DNA from: Prevotella sp.
Lineage (GTDB): Bacteria; Bacteroidota; Bacteroidia; Bacteroidales; Bacteroidaceae
Assembly (NCBI GenBank): GCA_022771625.1
Contig: JALFCW010000035.1
Coordinates: forward strand, 1 to 34,092
Direction of reading: 5' to 3'
DNA length: 34,092 bases
Each line of letters opens with the position of its first letter. The first letter of the stretch is position 1. Of this stretch, positions 6,858 through 14,045 are shown piece by piece. Position numbers and translations under genes: made by a program. The notes below the pieces were generated by a model, which saw only the letters and a list, made by a program, of their open reading frames with translations, was not told the DNA's origin and searched no databases.

Positions 6858-7816
6858 TTCTGTTCACTGATTATTCGTTCTACTTCTTTTTCTACTCTCG
6901 GATCATCATCATCTCTCAACGAAAGGACAAGGGAAAGGCGATCAACCCACTGGCTTTTGTCGCCCATTTTGCTGACAACAGGGTATTTCCATACCTCTAT
7001 GATATAGTTGCCGTCATAGATGTTGGGATTCTCCATGACATCAGCCGACTTGACGGCACGATATTCCTTGCTTGTCATCATTATCATCTCTTCCCGGTCA
7101 CGATTAAGCATGGAATAATGTGCCAGGGCATTGATGCCGCATACGGGGTATTCCGCATCCAAGCGTATGTCATCGCAAAAGATGCGGTTCTCCACAGGTG
7201 ACAGCAAGACGTTCTGAGCCTTGTCCCACAGTTCCTTGCCCTTCAACTCGAAGTGTACCACCTTGCTGCGCTGTCCGTTCTGAATCTTTTGACACAGTCC
7301 TACATCTTCAAGACAGGTGACACCCAACGTGACGCTTTCGTAAGAATATGGAAGCAACGGTGCAATATCCCTTGGCGACATTCCTTCAATACTGCCCACC
7401 TGTAGGTGATAGAGTAGTATGTATTGCGCCACAGGGGTCAATACTTCGGCAATCTTCCTGTTGCTTGTCTTCTCCAATGCTATGATGCCTGGCAGATGGG
7501 CATATTCCTCGGACATGACAAAGAAGACTCCTTTGTCTGCCAGTCTGTGTCGCTCGTAGGTGGGTCCGGGCGCAAGGATAAACACCGCAGGCAGTCCCAG
7601 GGCTTCGGTCAACCGCTTGCCCGTGATGGCGCAAGTCCGTGGAGAGGGATTGCCCTTCTTGGGCTCAACGAACAGCAGGGGCGTGCCTTGGTATGTGCCA
7701 TCATAGAAACGGTATGAGAGTTTCTCGCCAACCGTGATGCCTTTCAGGCTTTCCTTGGCACGAGGTTCCACCTCAAAGCGTCTGCCCAATATCCTTATTT
7801 CTTTTTTCAATTCCAT
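6845..7816 (-). CDS. AbiEi-like winged-helix regulator (antitoxin candidate)
   Basis: A 323-residue protein starting MELKKEIRILGRRFEVEPRA. The frame is open 35 codons further upstream, but that region contains the promoter, so the start at 7816 is preferred. A MarR-like winged helix lies at about residues 130 to 205 (VAQYILLYHLQVGSIEGMSP, then SYESVTLGVTCLEDVGL). The C-terminal region contains GINALAHYSML and EVWKYPVV, as in regulators paired with AbiEii nucleotidyltransferases. I infer that it represses the cassette and neutralises the nucleotidyltransferase. It overlaps the next gene by 13 bases. Confidence 0.75.
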   Translation of the reverse strand: MELKKEIRILGRRFEVEPRAKESLKGITVGEKLSYRFYDGTYQGTPLLFVEPKKGNPSPRTCAITGKRLTEALGLPAVFILAPGPTYERHRLADKGVFFVMSEEYAHLPGIIALEKTSNRKIAEVLTPVAQYILLYHLQVGSIEGMSPRDIAPLLPYSYESVTLGVTCLEDVGLCQKIQNGQRSKVVHFELKGKELWDKAQNVLLSPVENRIFCDDIRLDAEYPVCGINALAHYSMLNRDREEMIMMTSKEYRAVKSADVMENPNIYDGNYIIEVWKYPVVSKMGDKSQWVDRLSLVLSLRDDDDPRVEKEVERIISEQKWKD

Positions 7817-7849
7817 TCTGCTACATTTTAATAATGTATTAAAACGATG

Positions 7850-7878
7850 CAAAAATAAGGATAATAATTGAGAATCAA
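7850..7878 (-). promoter_or_regulatory. Promoter of the regulator-nucleotidyltransferase-phosphoesterase cassette
   Basis: On the minus strand the -7 box TATTTTTG (7850-7857) is separated by 18 bases from TTG (7876-7878). Its position rules out the upstream start at 7921 and supports the ATG at 7816. Confidence 0.7.
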
Positions 7879-7972
7879 GCATGTTTGGGCGAAAAAGTGC
7901 AGATTTGATATGTAATTTCAATGCATTTGAGCCATTTTTGCATCAAATGATGGTGTTTTCGTCTTTATAATG

Positions 7973-8872
7973 TCATTCAGATGCCGTTCGTTTCTTCCTC
8001 ATCAGATAGTCGTTGACATCCTTGTAGTCGGCATATCTGAAGGACTCGTCCGTCACCCTGTACTCGAATACATTGCTGATGCTCTCAACCGTCTTGCGTC
8101 CTGCCTGGTCGTTGTCGAGGAAGCAATGGATGTGGGTGTAACGGTCAAGGTAATGCAATGCCTGTTTGAGGTTGGCGACTGAGTTCAGTATCATATAGTC
8201 GCAAGGGCTTTCAACGACAAACCATCGGTCTTGCTGTTTAACGAGGGTCATATAAGCAAGGAAGTCCATGAAGCCCTCAAAGACCAGACAACCGTTTTGC
8301 CACTCGTTGAACGTATGGGCAAGCAGGGTGATGTCCTTATGCCCGATGCAGCCCTTGAAATAGGGATTGCGCACCTCATGTCCTTCACTCAGATTGCCAA
8401 AGGCAATGCCATAGTAATGTTTTTGCTCAACCTTGTAGTGTATCTCCCTGCAATACATCCTGCCAATGGTGATGTCTATCCGTCGGCTACTGAAATAGGA
8501 CAGCAGAGAATGGTTGCTCAGTGGGAGCAGCTTCACATCGTTCATCTTGGTTGTCGTGTATTCCTTGGCTGCGATAGCGGTCTCGATTGCCTTATCCACA
8601 GTGGCAATACTCTTGGACGCAAGGTAGGCAAGGGCATCGGAAACGGATTGTTTGTTATACATACGCTTTACCAGCTCCACAAGGTCACCGCCCTCCTTAA
8701 TGGCGTAGTCGTACCACAGGTTCTCCTTCTTGCTGACCTTGAACGATGCGGTCTTCTCGTCCCTGAAGGGTGACAGATACCAGTAGGCATTGCCCTTCTT
8801 CTTTTTCAGCGTTACATTCTCCTTGTCTAAGAAGTCTATAATGCTCAGTTTCTTCGATTGTTCAATATTCAT
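7973..8872 (-). CDS. TOPRIM primase-like protein of the element replication module
   Basis: A 299-residue protein. The N-terminus resembles a DnaG-type zinc-binding domain fold (YWYLSPFRDEKTASFKVSKK, then WYDYAIKEGGDLVELVKRMY) but lacks the cysteines and histidine that hold zinc in DnaG. The TOPRIM domain has E199 in LVFEGFMDF with D203, and the DNDQAGRK acidic motif (D253, D255). Bacteroidales mobilisable elements carry such a protein beside a RepA-like ATPase, where it is thought to prime element replication. The gene follows the iteron-like spacer at 8914-9055. Catalytic competence is plausible since the TOPRIM residues are kept. Confidence 0.85.
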   Translation of the reverse strand: MNIEQSKKLSIIDFLDKENVTLKKKKGNAYWYLSPFRDEKTASFKVSKKENLWYDYAIKEGGDLVELVKRMYNKQSVSDALAYLASKSIATVDKAIETAIAAKEYTTTKMNDVKLLPLSNHSLLSYFSSRRIDITIGRMYCREIHYKVEQKHYYGIAFGNLSEGHEVRNPYFKGCIGHKDITLLAHTFNEWQNGCLVFEGFMDFLAYMTLVKQQDRWFVVESPCDYMILNSVANLKQALHYLDRYTHIHCFLDNDQAGRKTVESISNVFEYRVTDESFRYADYKDVNDYLMRKKRTASE

Positions 8873-8913
8873 TGTACTTTCATTTGTTCGGTTTTACTTT
8901 GTCCATGGAAACA

Positions 8914-8959
8914 GTTTACTTTACCCTTTCTCCTATATAGGCACACCCGTAAACTAAAC
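8914..8959. repeat. Iteron-like repeat, copy 1
   Basis: A 46-bp unit beginning GTTTACTTT, with CTATATAGG in the middle and ending CGTAAACTAAAC. It is repeated imperfectly at 9007-9055. The two ends are inverted (GTTTAC and GTAAAC), so each unit can form a hairpin. Further GTTTA-like motifs occur at 8891-8899 and, inverted, at 8966-8971. Confidence 0.75.
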
Positions 8960-9006
8960 CATTTGCTAAACTACTTTTCCGCTTCCCAATTCAGCCTCCG
9001 ATTTCG

Positions 9007-9055
9007 GTTTACTTTGGCCTTATTTCTTATATATAGGTACGGACGTAAACTAAAC
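9007..9055. repeat. Iteron-like repeat, copy 2
   Basis: A 49-bp unit with the same layout as copy 1: GTTTACTTT, TATATATAGG, CGTAAACTAAAC. It starts 93 bases after copy 1 and lies just past the stop of the RepA-like gene. An AT-rich core between inverted initiator-like motifs suits an origin of replication, which is inferred from context. Confidence 0.75.
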
Positions 9056-9072
9056 TGGTTTCTGAACTGTTT

Positions 9073-10185
9073 TTATTCCTCTTCATGGAACAGGTCAATC
9101 TCGGCAGGTGTATATCCGAAATAGTAATGATTATCCCGCTTCACTATGAGCTTTTGCTCGTTAATCAGGTATTTCAGCATTTTGATGATGACGCTTCTGC
9201 CACGCTTAAAGCCAATGTCTGCATAGGCTTGCGTTAATTCCTCCACCATGCGATCGAATCCTTTGATAGGTTTCTCCTTGAATGCAGCCGTCAGCGCCTC
9301 GTTATGCTGTTCGGATGTCAAGTCTTGGTAAGTAAACCTTGACGGTTGCTTGTCACCTTCTTCCTTCTCCGGCGTGTGCTCGACAATCTCTGGCAACCCT
9401 TCCTCATTGACTGTAAAGGCAAACGGCTTGAACTCCTTCTCACGGATGTGCATCGCCTTCACCTCGCTGATGTCGGGATTGGTGGTGCTCTTGGTGATGA
9501 CAAGCACCGTCTCTGCCTTGTTGTTCATCTCCGTACCGATATGCCCGCGCACGTTATTGTCGCCCTTGTTCTGATGCAATACGCAATGGATGTGCAGGTC
9601 ATACTTTGATGACCATTCCATCATCTTGTTGATGACCTCGACCGATTCTCCCGCATTGTTGATGTCGAGAAGCAGGTCTCTGATTCCGTCGATGATGACC
9701 AGTCCATAGCTTTGGTCTTGGGCAAGCGCATAGTCTATGACCTCTATCCTGACGGAGGGCGTGTACTCTCTCAGACAGATAAAGTCAAGGTTCTCGTTGT
9801 CGATGCTTGTAGGTAGACCAGCGAGCTTCAGGATGCGCTCCAGCACATTATGGCAGTGATAGCGGCTCTGCTCCGTATCTACATACAGTATCTTGCGTTT
9901 CCCCTCTGGCAGACTGGCGCGATAGTTCAGTACCTTGCCGTTGGCGAGGGAAGCGGCTACCAAGGCAGACACGTTGAAGGTCTTTTTCGCCTTTGCCTTA
10001 CCAGTAGAAGCACTGAAGTTGCCCAATGTGGCTATGCTGGAATTATCAACCCATATAATCTGAGGAGGTGTTTTATAAGTATCTGTTGCCTTTATCAACG
10101 ATTCGCTCAATATGCGATTGAGACGCTGTACTCCTTCCTCTTTTGAGTTAGGCTGTACATGTTTGTTATTTTCTTCCATTTTCAT
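9073..10185 (-). CDS. RepA-like RecA-fold ATPase (element replication helicase candidate)
   Basis: A 370-residue protein. Walker A is the variant STGKAKAKKTF at residues 60 to 70, and Walker B is LVIIDG at 161 to 166 after a YVDTEQ strand at about 100. HCVLHQNKGDNNVRGHIGTE resembles the motif-3 region of RepA/DnaB-type hexameric ATPases. The C-terminal third (about 290 to 360) looks like a winged helix (GFKRGRSVIIKMLKYLINEQ). In related elements this protein is the replication ATPase or helicase. Its ATG overlaps the upstream stop as ATGA. It is followed by the iteron-like spacer and the primase gene. Confidence 0.82.
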   Translation of the reverse strand: MKMEENNKHVQPNSKEEGVQRLNRILSESLIKATDTYKTPPQIIWVDNSSIATLGNFSASTGKAKAKKTFNVSALVAASLANGKVLNYRASLPEGKRKILYVDTEQSRYHCHNVLERILKLAGLPTSIDNENLDFICLREYTPSVRIEVIDYALAQDQSYGLVIIDGIRDLLLDINNAGESVEVINKMMEWSSKYDLHIHCVLHQNKGDNNVRGHIGTEMNNKAETVLVITKSTTNPDISEVKAMHIREKEFKPFAFTVNEEGLPEIVEHTPEKEEGDKQPSRFTYQDLTSEQHNEALTAAFKEKPIKGFDRMVEELTQAYADIGFKRGRSVIIKMLKYLINEQKLIVKRDNHYYFGYTPAEIDLFHEEE

Positions 10186-10523
10186 TCTTTCGGATTATCA
10201 ATTTCTATTTTCGTTACCATTCCAATGACCTCTTGTTTGTTTTGGAGCAGCCACTTGTCGATTTCTTCTCTATTAAAATACAGCATTTTTCCCCTTGGCT
10301 TATAGTGTGGAACTTCTTTTGCGGCTGTAAGTTTGTATAGCAGGCTTTCAGAAACACCAATATACTTACATGCTTCGTCAAACCCCAAGACGGTTTTGGT
10401 CTGCTTGACCATCTTCTCCAATTCCTCGATTCGCTCTATTAGTTTGTCAATAGGTCCCAAAGCCTCCAAACTGTCTTCTATTGCGACAATTCGCTCATAG
10501 AGTCTAAAATGTCTTTCATTCAT
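10182..10523 (-). CDS. Helix-turn-helix (excisionase-like) protein
   Basis: A 113-residue protein with an N-terminal coiled-coil-like region (residues 5 to 42) and an excisionase-type helix-turn-helix plus wing at about 45 to 97 (VLGFDEACKYIGVSESLLYK, then PHYKPRGKMLYFNREEIDKW). Proteins of this kind precede repA in Bacteroidales mobilisable elements and probably act as regulators or excision factors. The stop overlaps the repA start by ATGA, indicating coupled translation. It lies 43 bases after the next helix-turn-helix gene. Confidence 0.8.
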   Translation of the reverse strand: MNERHFRLYERIVAIEDSLEALGPIDKLIERIEELEKMVKQTKTVLGFDEACKYIGVSESLLYKLTAAKEVPHYKPRGKMLYFNREEIDKWLLQNKQEVIGMVTKIEIDNPKE

Positions 10524-10566
10524 GTGTCACGTACCTTAATTAAATTGTTTACAGACAGTAGCACGG

Positions 10567-10935
10567 TTATATTAGCCGTCTATTCTTTCTTTGTGTAGAT
10601 AGTACATATTCCTCTGCTTCTCTTTGAATCTCGTTCTTCGATTTGCCCTTGGTTCCTTGAAGCCATTCATCTATCTCAGATTTGAGGAACATGATGCGTT
10701 TGCCTCTCTTGTGAAACGGTATTTCCCGATTGCTTGTCCAGCAATATATGGTATGCTCTACCGGATGTGTTGGGAGATAAGCACATAATTCAGCAACCGT
10801 AAACCATGTTTCTTCTTTTTCTGATTGAACAAGTTCATATATACCATCAATCTTGTCTTCTAATGATGACAGCTTTTTCAGTACCCCCGTTATAGCGTTG
10901 GGAATATCTTCAAATCTTATACTATTTTCTTCCAT
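10567..10935 (-). CDS. Helix-turn-helix (excisionase-like) protein
   Basis: A 122-residue protein: an N-terminal helical segment (about 8 to 36, KKLSSLEDKIDGIYELVQSE), then a helix-turn-helix with wing at about 41 to 92 (WFTVAELCAYLPTHPVEHTI, then FHKRGKRIMFLKSEIDEWLQ) and a basic tail. It is a distant paralogue of the downstream gene at 10182-10523. It is first in the leftward replication operon and has a clear -7 box 28 bases upstream. The role is inferred as regulation of replication or excision. Confidence 0.8.
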   Translation of the reverse strand: MEENSIRFEDIPNAITGVLKKLSSLEDKIDGIYELVQSEKEETWFTVAELCAYLPTHPVEHTIYCWTSNREIPFHKRGKRIMFLKSEIDEWLQGTKGKSKNEIQREAEEYVLSTQRKNRRLI

Positions 10936-10962
10936 GCTAATTATTTTTTATGATTTTTGATG

Positions 10963-10970
10963 CAAAGTTA
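10963..10970 (-). promoter_or_regulatory. -7 box of the replication-module operon
   Basis: TAACTTTG on the minus strand, 28 bases before the ATG at 10935, followed by GCATC as in other promoters here. No good -33 box is visible. The inverted repeat at 11000-11038 lies just upstream. Confidence 0.5.
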
Positions 10971-10999
10971 TGGGGAGACTGTCACTAAATAGAAAAAGT

Positions 11000-11038
11000 A
11001 ACGTGATAGTAAGGCAGTATCAACCAAACTATCACGTT
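11000..11038. repeat. Perfect 11-bp inverted repeat upstream of the replication module
   Basis: AACGTGATAGT (11000-11010) and ACTATCACGTT (11028-11038) are exact inverted copies with a 17-base spacer. The hairpin lies 31 bases past the stop of the gene at 11069-11797. A T-rich stretch follows on the minus strand, so it may terminate that gene; it could equally be an operator for the next one. Confidence 0.7.
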
Positions 11039-11068
11039 TTTACTTTCATTTAGCAGAATTATTGTGAT

Positions 11069-11797
11069 TTATTCCTCTCTTAATATCTGTTCGATGGATT
11101 TGCAGATGGCATATTGACTTGCTGTCATGGAAACGTTTCTTCTTATCCTTGAAAGAGAAGAGGAAAGACAACTTGAAGTTATGAATTTCTCTGTTCCATC
11201 CTTTTTGATACTGGTTAAGAAGCGACCTTCTCCCATGACATATTGCCAATTATTGTTTATCAAATGGTATTGAGCCATAGCGTCAAACAGTACGGCTACA
11301 TTACGTACATTCTTTACACGGATAGATGCGTCCAAGTCGCACTTGAATAGGCGACACAACTCGCTACGCACATCACTGTTGTCGGCAAAATCAAATATGT
11401 CGTGACTTTGGACAAGTTCTACCAACAAATCCATCTGTCTGTCTGACAATTGGCATCCCAAAGTGAGGATGGACGATTTCTTTCGGGTAAGGATTGGCAG
11501 ACCAGTACCCACATGTTGAAGAAACAACTCAATAAGTTCCTGCTTGGAATAATCTTCTTTTTTCTTGATTATTGACACACACTTAGAGTCTCTAAACAAA
11601 GTACCAATAATGCCAATTGCCATCTGTCGCGAGTTCTTACAACGTGCACAATCACAGTCAATATATTGGTGACTGCGCTCAAATAGTTCTATGAAGTACT
11701 CTGTCTTCATATGATTCTTTTCAGCTTGAAGATACCAACTTCTTGCGATCTCAAACAACTCATACAGTTCTCTGTAGAAGTCTTCTGTACACTCCAC
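11069..11797 (-). CDS. Uncharacterised element protein, mostly helical
   Basis: A 242-residue soluble protein with no motif I can assign. Visible features are a cysteine cluster, CDCARCKNS, at about residue 49, which could bind metal but has only three cysteines, and a predominantly helical composition. The C-terminal third is serine- and arginine-rich (SSCLSSSLSRIRRNVSMTAS). I recall similar proteins between the integrase and the replication module in Bacteroidales elements. The start is the first ATG in frame. The leader region upstream has small hairpins (near 11817-11846). Function unknown. Confidence 0.65.
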   Translation of the reverse strand: MECTEDFYRELYELFEIARSWYLQAEKNHMKTEYFIELFERSHQYIDCDCARCKNSRQMAIGIIGTLFRDSKCVSIIKKKEDYSKQELIELFLQHVGTGLPILTRKKSSILTLGCQLSDRQMDLLVELVQSHDIFDFADNSDVRSELCRLFKCDLDASIRVKNVRNVAVLFDAMAQYHLINNNWQYVMGEGRFLTSIKKDGTEKFITSSCLSSSLSRIRRNVSMTASQYAICKSIEQILREE

Positions 11798-11958
11798 ATG
11801 TTTGTGGACACGCTTGCTCTCTTCAAAAAGAGAGAAGCCAAAAAAGGCTGTCTTTTTTCATTTTTATCTGTTTATTGTTATAAATGTTTGGTTTCCACGA
11901 AAGGTTAAAGTGCCAAAACAATAGCATCATTACATAGAATGTTGAAAATGAAAGGCAC

Positions 11959-12001
11959 TAAAAACCACCTGTACAATAAAGGACTTATTGATACAAGTGG
12001 T
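11959..12001 (-). terminator. Rho-independent terminator of the integrase gene
   Basis: On the minus strand ACCACTTGTATCAATAA pairs with TTATTGTACAGGTGGT (one wobble, one bulge) around a short loop, followed by TTTTT. It lies 33 bases past the integrase stop at 12034. Confidence 0.75.
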
Positions 12002-12033
12002 CTTCTATACTAAGTGCTTACAAATGATAATCA

Positions 12034-13281
12034 CTATTCATCTATGTCCAACTTAAAAGCTTCTGTAGCTTCATCTTTCTTCTTGTCAATTACTTTTGCG
12101 TAGATTTGCGTGGTTTTTACATTGGTATGCCCTAACATTTTGCTTACGGTATATATGTCTGTACCGTTAGCCAATTGTAACGTTGCATAGGTGTGGCGGA
12201 AGCAATGAAAGGTGATGTGCTTGGTAATCCCTGATGCTTTTACCCACCGTTCCAAAGGCCTAGATATCCATGAAGGGTCAGGCAGTCCGGCAAACACCAA
12301 CAGTTCTCCGTCTTTCTTGCGCTCACCGCAAAGCTTGTATGCCTGTGGCGATATAGGCATGTATTCAACGCCCTTAGTCTTCTGCTGAGTGAAATTGAGA
12401 CGGTACCCACCATTGTATTCTTCAACCTCTGACCATTTAAGCTTTTGAATATCGCTATGTCGCATTCCTGTCAGTGCAGAGAACAAGGCTGCCCGTTTTA
12501 GTATATCATCACACGGAGTCTTTGCCAATATATTAAGTTCTTCCAGTGACAGATACTCTCTTCGAGCACTCTGAAACATGATATTTTTAGCCTTGGCAGC
12601 AATATCACAATTCAGATAGCCATCCACGAAAGCTTGTTTGAGTGCCGCCTTGAAGATAGAGAAGTACGTCGATGCCGTATTCCTTGAAATAGTTCCTTTC
12701 TTAGAACCACCCTGCGGTGCCTTTATCAAGAAGGAACGGAATGCCTCAATATACTTCATGTCAATCTGCGAGAACTGTATGTAGTCACACTTGGCAAACA
12801 TTGACAACAGTGTGTGCAATCTGCGCCAGTTGACAACTATCGATTCTGACGCAGTTTCCTCTCTTTCTTTGATTAACTTCTCAATATACTCCAGAACATT
12901 GCATTTTGAGCGTTCGCTTTGTTCTGCCATTTCCATTTGCTGGTCAGTAAAGAGAGCCATGTTGTCGTACTCTTTTTGACGCAGGACTCGAACGCCATCC
13001 GCATAAAGGCAAGTTTCCATATCTTGCTTGGATTTACACTGAATAACGCCATTGTCATCTCGCTTGGGCTTGTACTTTATTCTACCAGCAACGGCTCGCT
13101 CGCTTCGTCGTTTATCCCATATAGGGGTAGTAATAGACCTCCTGAGATATTCACGCACTCGTTTGGGTTTGTCATTTCCCGTCTCATAAACAGGATAAGC
13201 TTCAAGATAGATGAACCACTCATCTCTCCACTCACTTTTCTTTAATTTGACGGAGACTTTAGTATAATCTAATCTTTTCAT
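12034..13281 (-). CDS. Tyrosine integrase of the outer element
   Basis: A 415-residue, full-length Bacteroidetes-type tyrosine recombinase. It has an arm-type N-terminal domain (residues 5 to 120), a SAM-like core-binding domain (about 125 to 225), and a catalytic domain with all expected residues: R274 (TGMRHSDI), a lysine near 301 to 303, H359 and R362 (HCFRHTYA), H385 (GHTN) and Y394 (TQIYAKV). It catalyses site-specific integration and excision by strand exchange through the tyrosine. The ATG overlaps the upstream zinc-finger/HTH gene as ATGA. It is followed by a terminator. It looks functional; its attachment site probably lies in 13,850-14,045. Confidence 0.95.
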   Translation of the reverse strand: MKRLDYTKVSVKLKKSEWRDEWFIYLEAYPVYETGNDKPKRVREYLRRSITTPIWDKRRSERAVAGRIKYKPKRDDNGVIQCKSKQDMETCLYADGVRVLRQKEYDNMALFTDQQMEMAEQSERSKCNVLEYIEKLIKEREETASESIVVNWRRLHTLLSMFAKCDYIQFSQIDMKYIEAFRSFLIKAPQGGSKKGTISRNTASTYFSIFKAALKQAFVDGYLNCDIAAKAKNIMFQSARREYLSLEELNILAKTPCDDILKRAALFSALTGMRHSDIQKLKWSEVEEYNGGYRLNFTQQKTKGVEYMPISPQAYKLCGERKKDGELLVFAGLPDPSWISRPLERWVKASGITKHITFHCFRHTYATLQLANGTDIYTVSKMLGHTNVKTTQIYAKVIDKKKDEATEAFKLDIDE

Positions 13282-13844
13282 AATGGTTTTATATCTTTAT
13301 AAAGTTTGTCTATTGATTCCTTGTGAGCATACACATAATTACCGATTTGCCGGGTCGGTATTGAGTATTTTCGTATATGAGCATACACGGTGCTGTCATC
13401 CAGATGAAATTTCTTGGAAATCTCACCTATTGTATAGCAATCCTCTGGTTCCATGCGGTACATGGTAACTGGTTTCCTTGGCTTGGTGTCAAGCGGAGAC
13501 TGTCTTAACGGAAACAGATTCATTAGTTCTCCTTTGCATACAAGTCGTATTCCTTTCTCTGGCTCAATGAAGGAAATCTTTTTCATGTAGATGAGCCTAT
13601 AAATGGTTGAGCGGCTTGCACCAAACATAGCATACGCTTCCGTTATGCTGATATACTCTTTAGACTTGGGCATATTGCTTACAATCTTGTCCAGTTCAAG
13701 TTGGCGTTTTTCTTCATCATGCTTACGCTTCCACGCCACCTTGGAGCATTTGGGTGAACAATACCAGGACTCCAAAGTCCTTGCGAAGAACTCTTCTCCG
13801 CACACAGGACATTTCCGTACTATCTTATACTTTGCTACTGCCAT
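13278..13844 (-). CDS. Zinc-finger plus double helix-turn-helix protein (excision/regulatory factor)
   Basis: A 188-residue protein. The N-terminus has a four-cysteine zinc-ribbon pattern (CPVCGEEF and WYCSPKCSK, residues 12 to 34), followed by two excisionase-like helix-turn-helix segments at about 66 to 110 (ISITEAYAMFGASRSTIYRL) and about 136 to 180 (CYTIGEISKKFHLDDSTVYA). Genes of this type are coupled to integrases in Bacteroidales elements and are likely excision or control factors. Its stop overlaps the integrase start. It is transcribed from the promoter at 13942-13973, with GGTACA repeats in its leader. Confidence 0.8.
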   Translation of the reverse strand: MAVAKYKIVRKCPVCGEEFFARTLESWYCSPKCSKVAWKRKHDEEKRQLELDKIVSNMPKSKEYISITEAYAMFGASRSTIYRLIYMKKISFIEPEKGIRLVCKGELMNLFPLRQSPLDTKPRKPVTMYRMEPEDCYTIGEISKKFHLDDSTVYAHIRKYSIPTRQIGNYVYAHKESIDKLYKDIKPL

Positions 13845-13904
13845 AATTCATTCATTTTGTAGTTCTTAATATCTATTCTTCTCATCATATCTACTTTTTC
13901 TTAC

Positions 13905-13922
13905 AGGTACAAATAAGGTACA
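13905..13922. repeat. Paired AGGTACA direct repeats, 11-bp period
   Basis: AGGTACA occurs at 13905-13911 and 13916-13922, exactly 11 bp apart, in the leader of the zinc-finger/HTH-integrase operon. The arrangement mirrors the TGGTACAA pair at 1887-1905 near the other putative element end. Confidence 0.6.
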
Positions 13923-13941
13923 GATGTTTATAATAATAACG

Positions 13942-13973
13942 CAAAGATAGCAATATTATTGTGTACGGCCAAA
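13942..13973 (-). promoter_or_regulatory. Promoter of the zinc-finger/HTH-integrase operon
   Basis: On the minus strand the -7 box TATCTTTG (13942-13949) and the -33 TTTG (13970-13973, within TTTTTGG) are 20 bases apart, a full consensus match. The promoter abuts the dnaK terminator, so the element edge is probably at or close to 13,968. Confidence 0.7.
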
Positions 13974-14012
13974 AACAAGAAAAGCGTGTAACTCATTGAG
14001 CTACACGCTTTC
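13968..14012 (-). terminator. dnaK terminator
   Basis: On the minus strand AAAGCGTGTAGCTC pairs with GAGTTACACGCTTT (one G-T wobble) around a 3-base loop, followed by a T-rich tail (TTCTTGTTTTTG). It lies 34 bases past the dnaK stop. The tail overlaps the -33 region of the integrase operon promoter. Confidence 0.85.
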
Positions 14013-14045
14013 CATTTGATATTGTATTCTTATTTCTCTATGTGC

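Noticed and set aside
7817..7921. 35-codon N-terminal extension of the winged-helix regulator
   Set aside because: A promoter with both boxes lies at 7850-7878 inside it, and the extension has no family-like sequence; ATG at 7816 is preferred.
8873..9072. CRISPR array
   Set aside because: There are only two long, imperfect repeat units with hairpin ends and no short uniform repeats or spacers.
8858..9124. Rightward open frame of 88 codons across the iteron region
   Set aside because: It overlaps the ends of repA and primase on the other strand, is low complexity and arises from the repeats.
13845..14045. A tRNA gene as integration target at the right element end
   Set aside because: The only fold seen is the dnaK terminator stem; no cloverleaf or CCA-type end is present.
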